From positions 1,099,006 to 1,163,005 of the forward strand of contig NZ_JAAZQL010000001.1 in NCBI RefSeq assembly GCF_012275515.1: a DNA stretch of 64,000 nt, written 5' to 3'. Below are positions 9,427-17,978 of the stretch, piece after piece. The DNA is from Novosphingobium sp. SG707. Its GTDB lineage: Bacteria > Pseudomonadota > Alphaproteobacteria > Sphingomonadales > Sphingomonadaceae. Under the pieces are notes generated by a model. It was given only the letters and a program-made list of their open reading frames with translations. It was not told the origin of the DNA and made no database searches. Numbering within the stretch: the stretch's first letter is position 1; each line of letters opens with the position of its first letter. Position numbers and translations under genes: made by a program.

Positions 9427-9918
9427 ATGGACTGGCTGCCTGCGCTGATCGGTCCTGACGATGGAAACCTGACTGTTTCGCAGGCCTGCGCGCGGGCCGC
9501 CGTGCTGTTTTTCTTCGGCATCCTGTGCATGCGCATTACCGGGCGACGGAGTTTTTCCGGCCTCACCCCTCTGGATGTCTTTGTCGCCATCGTCATCGGA
9601 TCAAACATCAGCCGGGTGATGATCGGCAAGGTGCCCGTCGTGCCATCGCTCTGCGCCACTGCGCTGATCGCTCTGCTGCACCGGCTGCTGGCGCTGGCCA
9701 CGGTGCGGTCCTCGACTCTTGGGCTTTTCCTGAAAGGGCGCCCCCAGATTCTGGTCCGCAATGGCGCTGTTATCCCGGCGGCCCTGCGGCGGCATAATGT
9801 CAGCAAGGAGGATCTCGATGAAGCCCTGCGGCTGGGCGGACTGGAGCATGTGGAGCAGGCAAAACTGGTCACATTCGAGCGCGGCGGCAGGATCAGCGTG
9901 ATTGCCCGCGATGGATAG
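9427..9918 (+). CDS. DUF421/YetF-family membrane protein
   Basis: 163-aa inner-membrane protein. About three hydrophobic helices (AAVLFFFGILCMRI, LDVFVAIVIGSNIS, LCATALIALLHRLLALA) precede the cytoplasmic DUF421 domain. That domain holds the typical GRPQILVRNGAV stretch, a segment beginning LRRHNVSKEDLDEALR, and FERGGRISVIAR. The arrangement matches the YetF/DUF421 family, whose biochemical role is not settled. GGGAGAGGTGA precedes the ATG. Whether it works with the preceding unknown protein is not shown. Confidence 0.85.
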   Translation: MDWLPALIGPDDGNLTVSQACARAAVLFFFGILCMRITGRRSFSGLTPLDVFVAIVIGSNISRVMIGKVPVVPSLCATALIALLHRLLALATVRSSTLGLFLKGRPQILVRNGAVIPAALRRHNVSKEDLDEALRLGGLEHVEQAKLVTFERGGRISVIARDG

Positions 9919-9928
9919 GGTCCTGCTT

Positions 9929-10666
9929 TCAAGGCCCCCGTTGTACAGGCAGATCCACGATGCGAAAGACCGCCCCCGATCCGGCATCGCGAACAAGATC
10001 GACGCGGCTGCCATCCCAATGATAGTCAAGATGCCGCCCCTGCACGGGGTCCGAGGCGCCGTCCGGATAGAACAGGGCAACGCATTGCCCGCCGGCATGA
10101 CGGATGCTGGGATAGGCGATGCCGTCCGATCCTGCCGCCCTGAGGCCCGCCGCCAAGGCCTGGGATGCCGCATAGCTGTCCGGGTCCAGAACCGCCCAAT
10201 AGGCGTGCGCTTGCGATCTCAGATCATGCAGATCGGCCGCGACGGTCAAGGTGATCTCGCGGAACTGCGATGTCCAGCCGGGCTTTTCGCCGGTTCGCGC
10301 CATAAAGCGGGCGTGATGATGGATCGTCTCGAACAGCGCGGTCTCGAAACGGTCCGCCACATACAGCACCCCATAGCGGCCATCGGCAAAGCGGCTGGGG
10401 CGATCCGGGCTGATATGGGTGAAAGGCGCCATCAGGAAAGAGGCGCCATGCCCGCCGATCCGGCGCTCGACAGGGACAAGATCCAGATTGCCGATTGTCG
10501 CCATGATGCGCGGGTTGGTCTTCTGCTCGGCCGAAATGAGGAGCGGCCAGTCGGCCGGATCCGCAATATCCTCGAACAGATCGATCGGCGGAAAGGCGCT
10601 GCGGATAATCCGGACGGCCCCCGCCCACTCCACCCGCGAAACCGGCATGCCATCCGTCTGGATCAC
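9929..10666 (-). CDS. RES-domain toxin (NAD+-targeting type)
   Basis: 245-aa RES-family protein and second gene of a toxin-antitoxin pair. RES toxins of the ParT/MbcT group degrade or modify NAD+ or use it to ADP-ribosylate. Visible RES features: GRYGVLYVADRFETALFET (family Arg and Glu region, middle of the protein) and the Ser-containing GSDGIAYPSIRHAGGQCVAL near the C-terminus. The start overlaps the antitoxin stop by 4 bp (10663-10666), the usual antitoxin-first order. The N-terminal extension of about 60 residues before the RES core is typical of the longer members. Which NAD+ reaction it catalyses cannot be told from sequence. Confidence 0.87.
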   Translation of the reverse strand: MIQTDGMPVSRVEWAGAVRIIRSAFPPIDLFEDIADPADWPLLISAEQKTNPRIMATIGNLDLVPVERRIGGHGASFLMAPFTHISPDRPSRFADGRYGVLYVADRFETALFETIHHHARFMARTGEKPGWTSQFREITLTVAADLHDLRSQAHAYWAVLDPDSYAASQALAAGLRAAGSDGIAYPSIRHAGGQCVALFYPDGASDPVQGRHLDYHWDGSRVDLVRDAGSGAVFRIVDLPVQRGP

Positions 10667-11076
10667 CAGCCGCCACGCTCGGCATCAAGGTAGCGGCGCA
10701 CACGCATGATGTCGGTCAGTTCCCCTCCCAGCATCACCTCAAGCGCGCTGGCCCCGCCAAAGGCCGCGTTGGCTGCCCTGATCCAGGCATAGCCGCGCGC
10801 GCTTTCCAGAAAGATGATCCGAAGCGCCTTGTGGATACCCATCAGGTTGGAAAGGCGGGCCCGCCCGTCGCGCGAAAAGCGCCCGGCCCCTTCCGCCTTC
10901 CAACGCCGATAGGACCGGACCGGCATGTCGAGCAGGGTGGCCGCCTGTTCGTCGGTCAGTTCCCATTTGCCGAACAGGTTGAGGGCCGCCCTGAACATGG
11001 CCGCGGCTTCATCCTGCGTGATCGGATCGGGGCGAAAGGCGGGAACGGCGGTATCAACGGGTTGCAAAGCCAGCAT
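10663..11076 (-). CDS. Xre/MbcA/ParS-type antitoxin (DUF2384)
   Basis: 137-aa antitoxin partner of the RES toxin. The N-terminal helix-turn-helix covers about residues 20-70 (FGKWELTDEQAATLLDMPVR then RRWKAEG). The C-terminal toxin-binding DUF2384 domain contains LSNLMGIHKALRIIF and ends AFGGASALEVMLGG. I chose the ATG at 11076 because GGAGA lies 7 nt upstream; a start at 11118 would add 14 residues with no ribosome site. The short promoter region 11077-11142 before it would be the site of autorepression. Confidence 0.87.
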   Translation of the reverse strand: MLALQPVDTAVPAFRPDPITQDEAAAMFRAALNLFGKWELTDEQAATLLDMPVRSYRRWKAEGAGRFSRDGRARLSNLMGIHKALRIIFLESARGYAWIRAANAAFGGASALEVMLGGELTDIMRVRRYLDAERGGW

Positions 11077-11142
11077 GGCAAATCTCCATATGGCCCCATA
11101 TAGGCCAAAGGATGCCATTTGGCAATCTCCGTTCCGGCGCGT

Positions 11143-12678
11143 TCAGGCCTTCATCTTGGGCAGGGTGAAACAGGCCAGACAGCCGCCCGAGGGCACATGA
11201 TCGAGCCAGACCTGTCCTCCATGCGATTCAATGATGGTCCGACAGATCGACAGGCCCAATCCCTGATCCGGCGCGCTCGGCCTGCTGCCGAAACCTGCCA
11301 GCGCATGACGGCCATCGACATGCGGCGCCGGACCATTGTCCATGACCACCGCGCGCAGGAAATGGTCATCATGGTCCTTGATAAAGACATCGACATAGGC
11401 CGAACTGCGGCCCGATACGGCATGGACCGCATTGCTGATCAGATTGACCAGAACCTGCGCGATCTGGATCGGATCGACCAGCACGCGCGCCTCGCCCTCA
11501 TAAGGCGCCGCGCCGACCAGCACCTCATGCTCCCTGGCATGGGGCTCGGCCAGCGCCAGCGCCTCCTGCACGATGGCATCAAGGCGGGCGGGCACTTTCT
11601 CGATCTCGCCATGGCGGATGAAGGAGCGCATCTTGCGGATGATATCGCCCGCCCGCGCGGCCAGATGGGCCACCTCGTCAAGCGAGGCGATCACATCCTC
11701 GCGCGTTTCTCCGGGCAACAGCGCCCGTGCCGTCTGGCTGTTGAGCAGGATCGCGGCGAGGGGCTGGTTCAATTCATGCGCCAGCGTGCTGGCCATGGTT
11801 TCCATGGCATTGACGCGCGAAAGATGCGTAACCTGCGCCTGTAATCGCTCCATCGTCGCCTGCGCGGCCAGATGCTCCGTGATGTCCTCGACATAGATCG
11901 TGTAGATGGCCCCGCCATCGTAATAGAGCCGTGAAAAGCGGGTGCGCCCGGTGAAGGTCGATCCATCCTTGCGCAGAAATTCCAGCGCGCCGACCTCGAT
12001 CGTGCCTTCAAAGGCTGTGCCGCGCAGATGGCCGTAGCGCTGCCTGACCAGCACCCGCGACAGTTCGGTCAGCAGGAGCAGACCCGATTGCCCGATCAGA
12101 TCCTGCGCATCCCATCCAAACAGCACCTCGGTCTTGCGGCTGACCGCCGTGACGATCCAGTCATCATCGACCAGCGTCGTGGCAAAGGGCACGCTTTCCA
12201 GGATCGAGGTGTGATAACGCATGTTAACCGTCAGCCGGTCGATCAGCGCATGTTCCGCCGTCACGTCGCGCCCGACGGCAAAGGCGCCTATGATTGCCCC
12301 ATCGCCATCGCGCACCGGCCCGATCGTATAGCGGCCCAGCCATTGCTCGCCCGTATCGAGGCGACGCATCCGATAATCGGCGCCGCGCGTGGTTTCCCCC
12401 GCCAGCGCCCTTTTCACCAGTTCATAGCTGTCATCGGGCATACCCTCGCTCAGCGCGACGCGCTCGATCGGCCCCCACCCTTCCTTCAGCGCAAGTTTCC
12501 ATTCCGCCTTGTTGGGAAAGCGATTGAATTGGGCGCAGGCCGAATTGCAGTCCACCGCCACGCCATGCACATCGAACACCATCAGGGCCTCGTCGATATG
12601 CTCGATGGCCTCTTCCATCAGCCTGTGGCGCATGATCTTGTCATCGCCCAAGGCAATCGGATCACTCATGTGGTTCAT
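11143..12678 (-). CDS. FixL-like PAS-PAS histidine kinase with a degenerate ATP-binding G1/F region
   Basis: 511-aa cytoplasmic sensor kinase. Two PAS domains (about residues 20-145 and 150-275, ending EDITEHL) precede the HisKA helix with phospho-acceptor H301 in TLAHELNQPLAA, the form seen in FixL-type kinases. The N box is intact (QVLVNLISNAVHAV). The G1 box reads DNGPAPH rather than the usual DNGPGI. The F box and lid (GFGSRPSAPDQ) have lost the PF..TK pattern, while the G2 box GLGLSI remains. Kinase activity may therefore be weak or altered. The gene lies downstream of the FixJ-like gene in the same direction, with a 198-bp gap. No clear ribosome site; a second ATG at 12669 is possible. 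Confidence 0.85.
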   Translation of the reverse strand: MNHMSDPIALGDDKIMRHRLMEEAIEHIDEALMVFDVHGVAVDCNSACAQFNRFPNKAEWKLALKEGWGPIERVALSEGMPDDSYELVKRALAGETTRGADYRMRRLDTGEQWLGRYTIGPVRDGDGAIIGAFAVGRDVTAEHALIDRLTVNMRYHTSILESVPFATTLVDDDWIVTAVSRKTEVLFGWDAQDLIGQSGLLLLTELSRVLVRQRYGHLRGTAFEGTIEVGALEFLRKDGSTFTGRTRFSRLYYDGGAIYTIYVEDITEHLAAQATMERLQAQVTHLSRVNAMETMASTLAHELNQPLAAILLNSQTARALLPGETREDVIASLDEVAHLAARAGDIIRKMRSFIRHGEIEKVPARLDAIVQEALALAEPHAREHEVLVGAAPYEGEARVLVDPIQIAQVLVNLISNAVHAVSGRSSAYVDVFIKDHDDHFLRAVVMDNGPAPHVDGRHALAGFGSRPSAPDQGLGLSICRTIIESHGGQVWLDHVPSGGCLACFTLPKMKA

Positions 12679-12876
12679 CGGCGTGCCATGCCGCTAAAAT
12701 ACATCATGACAATTATCCGTGCAGACCCGTTCTTGTTCTCAGCCCGCCCCGAGCGGTGATTCACGCCCGAGACCGGCCTGCCCAACCTGTTGACAACGCC
12801 GGGACTCCGGGCGCCATTCGTAACATTCCCAATAGGGGGCTTGCGTAAAGCGGGAAAAAGCCTGTCAAGACCGCGT

Positions 12877-13581
12877 TCAGCGGTCATGAAAGACCTCGGA
12901 AGCCGCCGCCCGAACCGGGCCAAGCCCCCGTTTTGTGGCGATGCGATAAGTCCTTTGCCAGACATCATCCGACCCCAGACCCGCGGCAAAGGCAATCCGC
13001 AGCGTATCGGCGAAATTGGTCAGGTCCAGCTTGCTCATGAGATTGGCGCGGTAAACCTCGACCGTCCTGACGCTGATGCCCAGATCAAAGGCGATGGTCT
13101 TGTTCGGATAGCCGCAGGCAAGACCGTCCAGCACCTGCCGCTCGCGATCGGTCAGGCCGGCAATCCGTGTTTTGGCCAAAAGCTGCTGTTCCGCCCGTGT
13201 TTCGCAATCATGCATATAGCTGAAGCCGGTGCGGATCGCCTGAAGCAGCTTTTCGCGGTCGCACGGCTTTTCCAGAAAGTCGACCGCCCCGGCCTTCATC
13301 GCCCGCACCGACAAGGGCACATCGCCATGGCCGGTCAGCATGATGACCGGGAAATCCAGCCCCTCGCGGGCCATGCGCGCCTGAACCTCCAGCCCGTCGA
13401 TCCCGACCATGCGAATGTCGAGCAGAACGCAGCCGCGCGCCTCACGCGATACGCCCTTGAGAAAACTCTCGCCATCGGGCCAGCGCTCGACGGCATAACC
13501 GGCGTTGCGCAAGAGAAAATCAAGCGATCGCCGCATGGAATCTTCATCATCTACAACATGAACGATCTGCCTCTCAGTCAT
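12877..13581 (-). CDS. fixJ: FixJ-like response regulator
   Basis: 234-aa two-domain regulator. The receiver domain has D11/D12, phospho-acceptor D55 in CVLLDIRM and K105 in LEKPCD. A LuxR-type helix-turn-helix follows (LTDRERQVLDGLACGYPNK, then SVRTVEVYRANLMSKL). Its start overlaps the stop of the upstream FixL-like kinase by 8 bp, so the two form a cognate FixL-FixJ type pair. FixJ proteins usually switch on fixK or other microaerobic genes; none is in this window. A low-oxygen role is inferred. Other FixJ relatives respond to different signals. Confidence 0.87.
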   Translation of the reverse strand: MTERQIVHVVDDEDSMRRSLDFLLRNAGYAVERWPDGESFLKGVSREARGCVLLDIRMVGIDGLEVQARMAREGLDFPVIMLTGHGDVPLSVRAMKAGAVDFLEKPCDREKLLQAIRTGFSYMHDCETRAEQQLLAKTRIAGLTDRERQVLDGLACGYPNKTIAFDLGISVRTVEVYRANLMSKLDLTNFADTLRIAFAAGLGSDDVWQRTYRIATKRGLGPVRAAASEVFHDR

Positions 13582-15466
13582 TGTTGAACTCCTCCGGACC
13601 CCGTATCACCATCGGAACTGTGAAATGAAACGCGGTTCCCCCTTCCGGCACGGTCTCGTGCCAGAGGATGCCGCCATGGGCTTCGACAATCGCGCGGCAA
13701 ATCGACAGGCCAAGCCCCATGCCCGTCGATTTGGTCGTGGAGAATGGATCGAACAGGGCGCTGGCAATGTCGGGGGCAATGCCGGGGCCGTTGTCGATCA
13801 CGGAAATTCGCATCATGTCCCACTGCTCGGTGGCGGTGATGGTGATGGTGCCATTGGCCCCCACCGCCTCGATCGCATTGCGCAGCAGGTTGACCAGCAC
13901 CTGCTGGATCTGAACCCGGTCGATCAGCACCGGATTGACATCATCGGGCATGACCACCCGACAGACGACATTGGGCTGCGCGCTGCCGGGCATGACCAAC
14001 GCGCAGGACTGTCTGGCCAGCAGATCGGGCTGTTCGCGGCTCAGCGCCAGTTCGCCCCGCGCAATGAATTCGCGCAGCCGCTGGACGATGGCGCCCGCAC
14101 GCAGCGCCTCCTGTCCGGCCGCGGCCAGAGCATCGCACATCGCGTCTGCGGATTCGCTGTCGCCCTGTTTCGCCATCTGGGCGCAGGCCTGAACATAATT
14201 GGTGATCGCGGCCAGCGGCTGGTTGAGATCATGGGCCAGCGCCGTCGCCATCGTGCCCACCGCCCAGATGCGCGAGAGCCGCGCCAACTCATTCTGCAAT
14301 TCACGCAGTTGCGCATCGGCCCGCTCGCGCCTTGTCAGATCGCGCATGAAGCCGGTGAACACCCGCCGGTCGCCCAGCCGGGCCTCGCCCACGGCCAGTT
14401 CGAGCGGCAGGGTCGAGCCATCCTTGCGCCGCCCGATGACCCGGCGCGAATGGCCCACCACATTCCCATGGCCCGACGCGCCGTAACAGGCCATTTCATC
14501 GCCATGGCGCATTGCATCGGCCTCCACCATCAACAGGCCGACATCATGGCCCAGCACCTCGGGCACGCTGTAGCCGAACAGTTTCTCGGCCGCAGCGCTG
14601 AAGGACTGGATCGCGCCCGTCTCGTCAATCACCACCATCGCATCGGGAATGGTTTCCAGGATCAGGCGCATCTGCGTTTCATTGGCCGCGATCATCCGCC
14701 GCCATTCGTCCTCATCGGTGATGTCATGCACCACCCGACCAAAACCGATCAGCACGCCATGTTCATCGCGGATGCGGCTGAGCGTGGCGTCGGCCAGAAA
14801 GTGGCTGCCATCCTTGCGCAATTGCAGCGAGCGATCCCGAAACGAACCATCGCGCGCGGCCTTGGCCAGTTGGAGGCGCGGCCGCCCGGCGGCATTGTCG
14901 AGCGCGTCGAACAGGCGCTCGTAATGGCGGCCGAGCATTTCCTCCTCATGCCAGCCAAACAGGCGCCGCGCCCCGTCATTCCACATCGACACCCGCCCTT
15001 CCGGGTCGAGCATGTAGATCGCATAATCCTGCACATTGTCGATCAGCAGATCGAGCTGCCGCTTGACGGCGCACGCGCGCTCATCCTTCTGCACAATGCC
15101 CGTCAGCTTTTGTGTAAAGAGCATCACGCCGCCGATCCCGCCCTCGGGCAGCCGCCAAGGGACGATCTCCCACTGGATCCAATCGCTCGAGCCGTCGCTG
15201 CGCCTGAAACGCTCCAGATCGCAATGCAGCGTTTCACCGGCCAGCGCACGGCGATGGATCTCGCGCCATTGCTCGTCGATTTCGGGGAAAACCGCGTAAC
15301 AGGAACGCCCTATGACCGACTGTCCTTCGAGGTCATAATCGGCCAGCCAGCGCTGGCTGCAGGCGATATAGCACATGTCGCGGTCGAACATTGCCACGGC
15401 GGCGGGAACATGTTCCAGAAACAACGCCCACGTAGGTCTCGCAATCTCAAGGTTTCCCAAAACCAT
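13574..15466 (-). CDS. fixL: FixL-like triple-PAS histidine kinase
   Basis: 630-aa soluble kinase with three PAS domains. The third (PDAMVVIDETGAIQSFSAAA to FTGFMRDLTRRE) is the FixL heme-PAS type. An RH pair in EADAMRHGDE aligns with the proximal heme His of rhizobial FixL, although the following residues differ, so heme binding is plausible but not certain. The HisKA domain has H412 in ALAHDLNQPLAA. The ATPase is complete: N box QQVLVNLLRNAIEA, G1 DNGPGIAPD, F box LFDPFSTTK, G2 GMGLGLSI. I chose the ATG at 15466, preceded by a G-rich ribosome site, over a TTG at 15520. It overlaps fixJ and is probably its kinase. Confidence 0.85.
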   Translation of the reverse strand: MVLGNLEIARPTWALFLEHVPAAVAMFDRDMCYIACSQRWLADYDLEGQSVIGRSCYAVFPEIDEQWREIHRRALAGETLHCDLERFRRSDGSSDWIQWEIVPWRLPEGGIGGVMLFTQKLTGIVQKDERACAVKRQLDLLIDNVQDYAIYMLDPEGRVSMWNDGARRLFGWHEEEMLGRHYERLFDALDNAAGRPRLQLAKAARDGSFRDRSLQLRKDGSHFLADATLSRIRDEHGVLIGFGRVVHDITDEDEWRRMIAANETQMRLILETIPDAMVVIDETGAIQSFSAAAEKLFGYSVPEVLGHDVGLLMVEADAMRHGDEMACYGASGHGNVVGHSRRVIGRRKDGSTLPLELAVGEARLGDRRVFTGFMRDLTRRERADAQLRELQNELARLSRIWAVGTMATALAHDLNQPLAAITNYVQACAQMAKQGDSESADAMCDALAAAGQEALRAGAIVQRLREFIARGELALSREQPDLLARQSCALVMPGSAQPNVVCRVVMPDDVNPVLIDRVQIQQVLVNLLRNAIEAVGANGTITITATEQWDMMRISVIDNGPGIAPDIASALFDPFSTTKSTGMGLGLSICRAIVEAHGGILWHETVPEGGTAFHFTVPMVIRGPEEFNND

Positions 15467-16218
15467 CCGCTGCCCCCCCGCTATTTCTTCGAGGCCCGTT
15501 CGTCCGGGCTTTTCGAGCAATCTCCACCTTCATTTTCAAAGACGCCGCCCCAGCCGAACGATCGTGGCCTCCTCAAGCGCGGATCGTCCGAATGCGGATG
15601 TAACCGGTGAAACGCGGAGGGGCGTGTGGCTATCCGTATTAATGCTAGGTTCAACCAATAGTAGCATTAACCATCAAGGTCCAGAGTCATCATGGAGCCT
15701 ATCCTTTGAGGCGCGTTATAGGGCGCGCCTTTAGGCAACCTTTGCGCGATGCCATCAAGTTAATGGCAAACAGAATCTTATTTTTTATCCATTTTTCATC
15801 TTTGCGCCCGACACCCTACCCCTTAATTCAAGTCACCGGGTCTATCCGTCTGGCGGATATTAACTCTACTGCACGCTCGCAGGCCTGTGGTCAAAGTGGG
15901 ACAGTGCGACAAAAATTTCCGCCGTTGATGCCACCCCTCGGCCTGCCTTTGCGCCCCTCGTATGTTTGCGGATCGCTGCGCGTGATGGGGCCGGGCACAT
16001 TGTGTGCGGCAGGTAATTCGTATCGCCCCCACCCCCGCCGCCATGCGGATTGCCTGCTACCGTTCGACCGCCAACGGCTTTCCTCCCCCGAAGCCGCCCC
16101 CCGACCGGGCCCCGTCGTCAGACGGGTCCTTAAGGATAAATCGGCTGTTATTTGAAAGGCATGTGCAGGCGCGACACTACGAGACGGCTGCCCCGTTCCC
16201 GAGATTGCGAAACCACCG
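15467..16218. other. Non-coding stretch between fixL and the CYTH-CHAD gene
   Basis: About 750 bp with no frame I can support. It should hold the divergent promoters of the fixL/fixJ operon and the CYTH-CHAD gene. The one clear element is an inverted repeat TTAATGCTA (15639-15647) and TAGCATTAA (15662-15670), with 9-bp perfect arms and 14 bases between. I found no TTGAT-N4-ATCAA anaerobox and no RNA gene. Confidence 0.5.
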
Positions 16219-17721
16219 ATGAAAAACGTCCCCGTCGAGATCGAGATCAAACTATGCGCGACGCCTGCCATGCTGGCGGAACTGCAAAGCCACCCTCGCC
16301 TCGCGGGAAAAGAGCGCAACGCGCATTTCACCAGCACCTATTTCGACAGCAAGGATCGCTTGCTGGAACAGGCGGGCATCAGCCTGCGCATCCGCTCCGG
16401 ATCATGCAAAAGCGAGCAGACGGCCAAGGCGATGTCCCTGCCCTGCGGCACGGTGCATCGCGAGGAATGGACCACGCCGCTCTCCGGAAAATTGCCGCAG
16501 ATTGAACGCTTTCCCGATCCGATCCGCGCGCGGCTGAATCACATTCTGGGGCTGGAGGCCATCGCCCCCACCTCGATCAGCCAGATCAAGCGGCTGCGAC
16601 GCTCGGTCGTGGCGGGCGACTCGGTGCTGGAGGCCGATTTCGACACCGGCACGCTGCGCGCCGGGGATCAGGTCGAAACGCTGTGCGAACTCGAACTGGA
16701 GCTTATCGAAGGACGCCTGCGCGATCTGTTGCTGCTCGCGCTCGACCTGCCGCTTCGCCCCGATCTGCAATGGTCGGTGGTCAGCAAATCGAAGCGATGC
16801 GCGTGGCGCCGCGCCGCGGCCGATCATATGGAAAGGGCCGCGCAGGCCCCCGTCCTGTCCAAGGCGATGAATGTGGCCGCAGGGTTTCGCGCAATAGGCT
16901 GGAATTGCCTGTATCAATTGCTGGCCAATTATCCGCTGGTGATCGCCACCGGCCATCCCGAAGCGGTCCACCAATGCCGTATCGCCATACGCAGGATGCG
17001 GATTGCCTTCGAGATTTTCAGCCTATGCCTGCCGGAAAGGCAAAGGCCGCGCCTGAATGCGGGCATCAAGGCGGCGGGCCGCATACTGGGCCGCGCGCGC
17101 GATCTGCATGTCCTGCATCTGCGGCTCAAAGATGCCGCCGATGATGCCGGATCGCGCTCCGTGCTGGGCGCCATCGAACGCGCGCTGGCCCAGGCCACGC
17201 AGCAGGCGGGCGACATGCTGGCGTCAACCGCCTTCCAGCGCCTGCTCTTTGAAGCGGCGCATGCAATCGAGGTCGGCCATGCACAGGATCCGACGGGCGA
17301 CGGGCCGCTGCGCCCCTTTGCGGCCCAGATCCTCTCGCGCAGCCGCCGCCGGTTGCTGTCGGCCGATCAGCGACTCGACACGATGAGCAAGCGCGACACC
17401 CACCGCCTGCGCATCCATGCCAAGGAATTGCGCTATGCCTGCGCCTTTTTCCGTTCCCTATGGCCCTGCTCGGGCGGCAAGAACTTCTCCGCCCGCCTCG
17501 AACTTGTGCAGGACAGGTTGGGCAAGCTGCATGATCTGACGGTCGCGTCGAAGGCCGCCGCCCTGCTGGGTCCCGAGTCGGACCCAATTTCGAGTGCGCA
17601 AATCGCGGCAGAACTCGAACATATGCTGTCCGGGGCTGGCAGGAATCGCAAAAAGCTATTGCGGGATGCTGAAGAGGCTTTGGCCGATTGGCGCGACGCC
17701 CGGCGATGGTGGATGACATGA
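16219..17721 (+). CDS. CYTH-CHAD domain protein
   Basis: 500-aa protein. The N-terminal CYTH (triphosphate tunnel) domain begins with the signature VEIEIKL (E-x-E-x-K, residues 6-12) and covers roughly residues 1-200. The helical CHAD domain from about 225 has the His/Arg-rich VHQCRIAIRRMR and HRLRIHAKELRYACAFF, which are known or predicted to bind polyphosphate. CYTH-CHAD proteins are linked to inorganic triphosphate or polyphosphate metabolism; some are triphosphatases. No ribosome site is obvious before the ATG. The gene is flanked by signalling genes but nothing shows that it belongs to that system. Confidence 0.87.
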   Translation: MKNVPVEIEIKLCATPAMLAELQSHPRLAGKERNAHFTSTYFDSKDRLLEQAGISLRIRSGSCKSEQTAKAMSLPCGTVHREEWTTPLSGKLPQIERFPDPIRARLNHILGLEAIAPTSISQIKRLRRSVVAGDSVLEADFDTGTLRAGDQVETLCELELELIEGRLRDLLLLALDLPLRPDLQWSVVSKSKRCAWRRAAADHMERAAQAPVLSKAMNVAAGFRAIGWNCLYQLLANYPLVIATGHPEAVHQCRIAIRRMRIAFEIFSLCLPERQRPRLNAGIKAAGRILGRARDLHVLHLRLKDAADDAGSRSVLGAIERALAQATQQAGDMLASTAFQRLLFEAAHAIEVGHAQDPTGDGPLRPFAAQILSRSRRRLLSADQRLDTMSKRDTHRLRIHAKELRYACAFFRSLWPCSGGKNFSARLELVQDRLGKLHDLTVASKAAALLGPESDPISSAQIAAELEHMLSGAGRNRKKLLRDAEEALADWRDARRWWMT

Positions 17722-17842
17722 TGCCGCGTCGCAAAAATGAAAAGCCAAGGCTTTCAAACCACATACCGGCAGCGTCCCCGCCCCGCACCTCAATCGGGGC
17801 GAAAAACGGGGCTTTTCCGGCTTAAAGGATCGACTTCTAAAT

Positions 17843-17914
17843 ACTTAACAACACTTAACAATTGCATATGCAATCGAATGCATATATGGCGATACGGGCA
17901 TATACGTGGTATAT
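17843..17914. promoter_or_regulatory. AT-rich cluster of repeats before the GGDEF-EAL gene
   Basis: Three elements lie within 72 bases of a GC-rich region. First, two direct copies of ACTTAACA start at 17843 and 17853, one helical turn apart. Second, a perfect 14-bp palindrome ATTGCATATGCAAT is at 17861-17874. Third, ATATAC-gtg-GTATAT is at 17900-17914. They precede the start at 17979 and look like a promoter with two operators. Confidence 0.55.
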
Positions 17915-17978
17915 CGTATAAGATCGAAAGCCCCTCCCCAGAAGGAACGGCGCGCAGGATGAGACGAGGAGTTGGGTG

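Noticed and set aside
13625..15610. 661-codon forward frame opposite fixL
   Set aside because: Shadow of the FixL-like kinase; His/Arg/Gln-rich and without domains.
15706..16155. 149-codon frame in the gap before the CYTH-CHAD gene
   Set aside because: Pro/Arg/Ser-rich, no domain, no ribosome site; lies in a region with non-coding character.
15467..17978. FNR/FixK anaeroboxes (TTGAT-N4-ATCAA) near the FixL genes
   Set aside because: I looked for the motif in the gaps and found none with both half sites.
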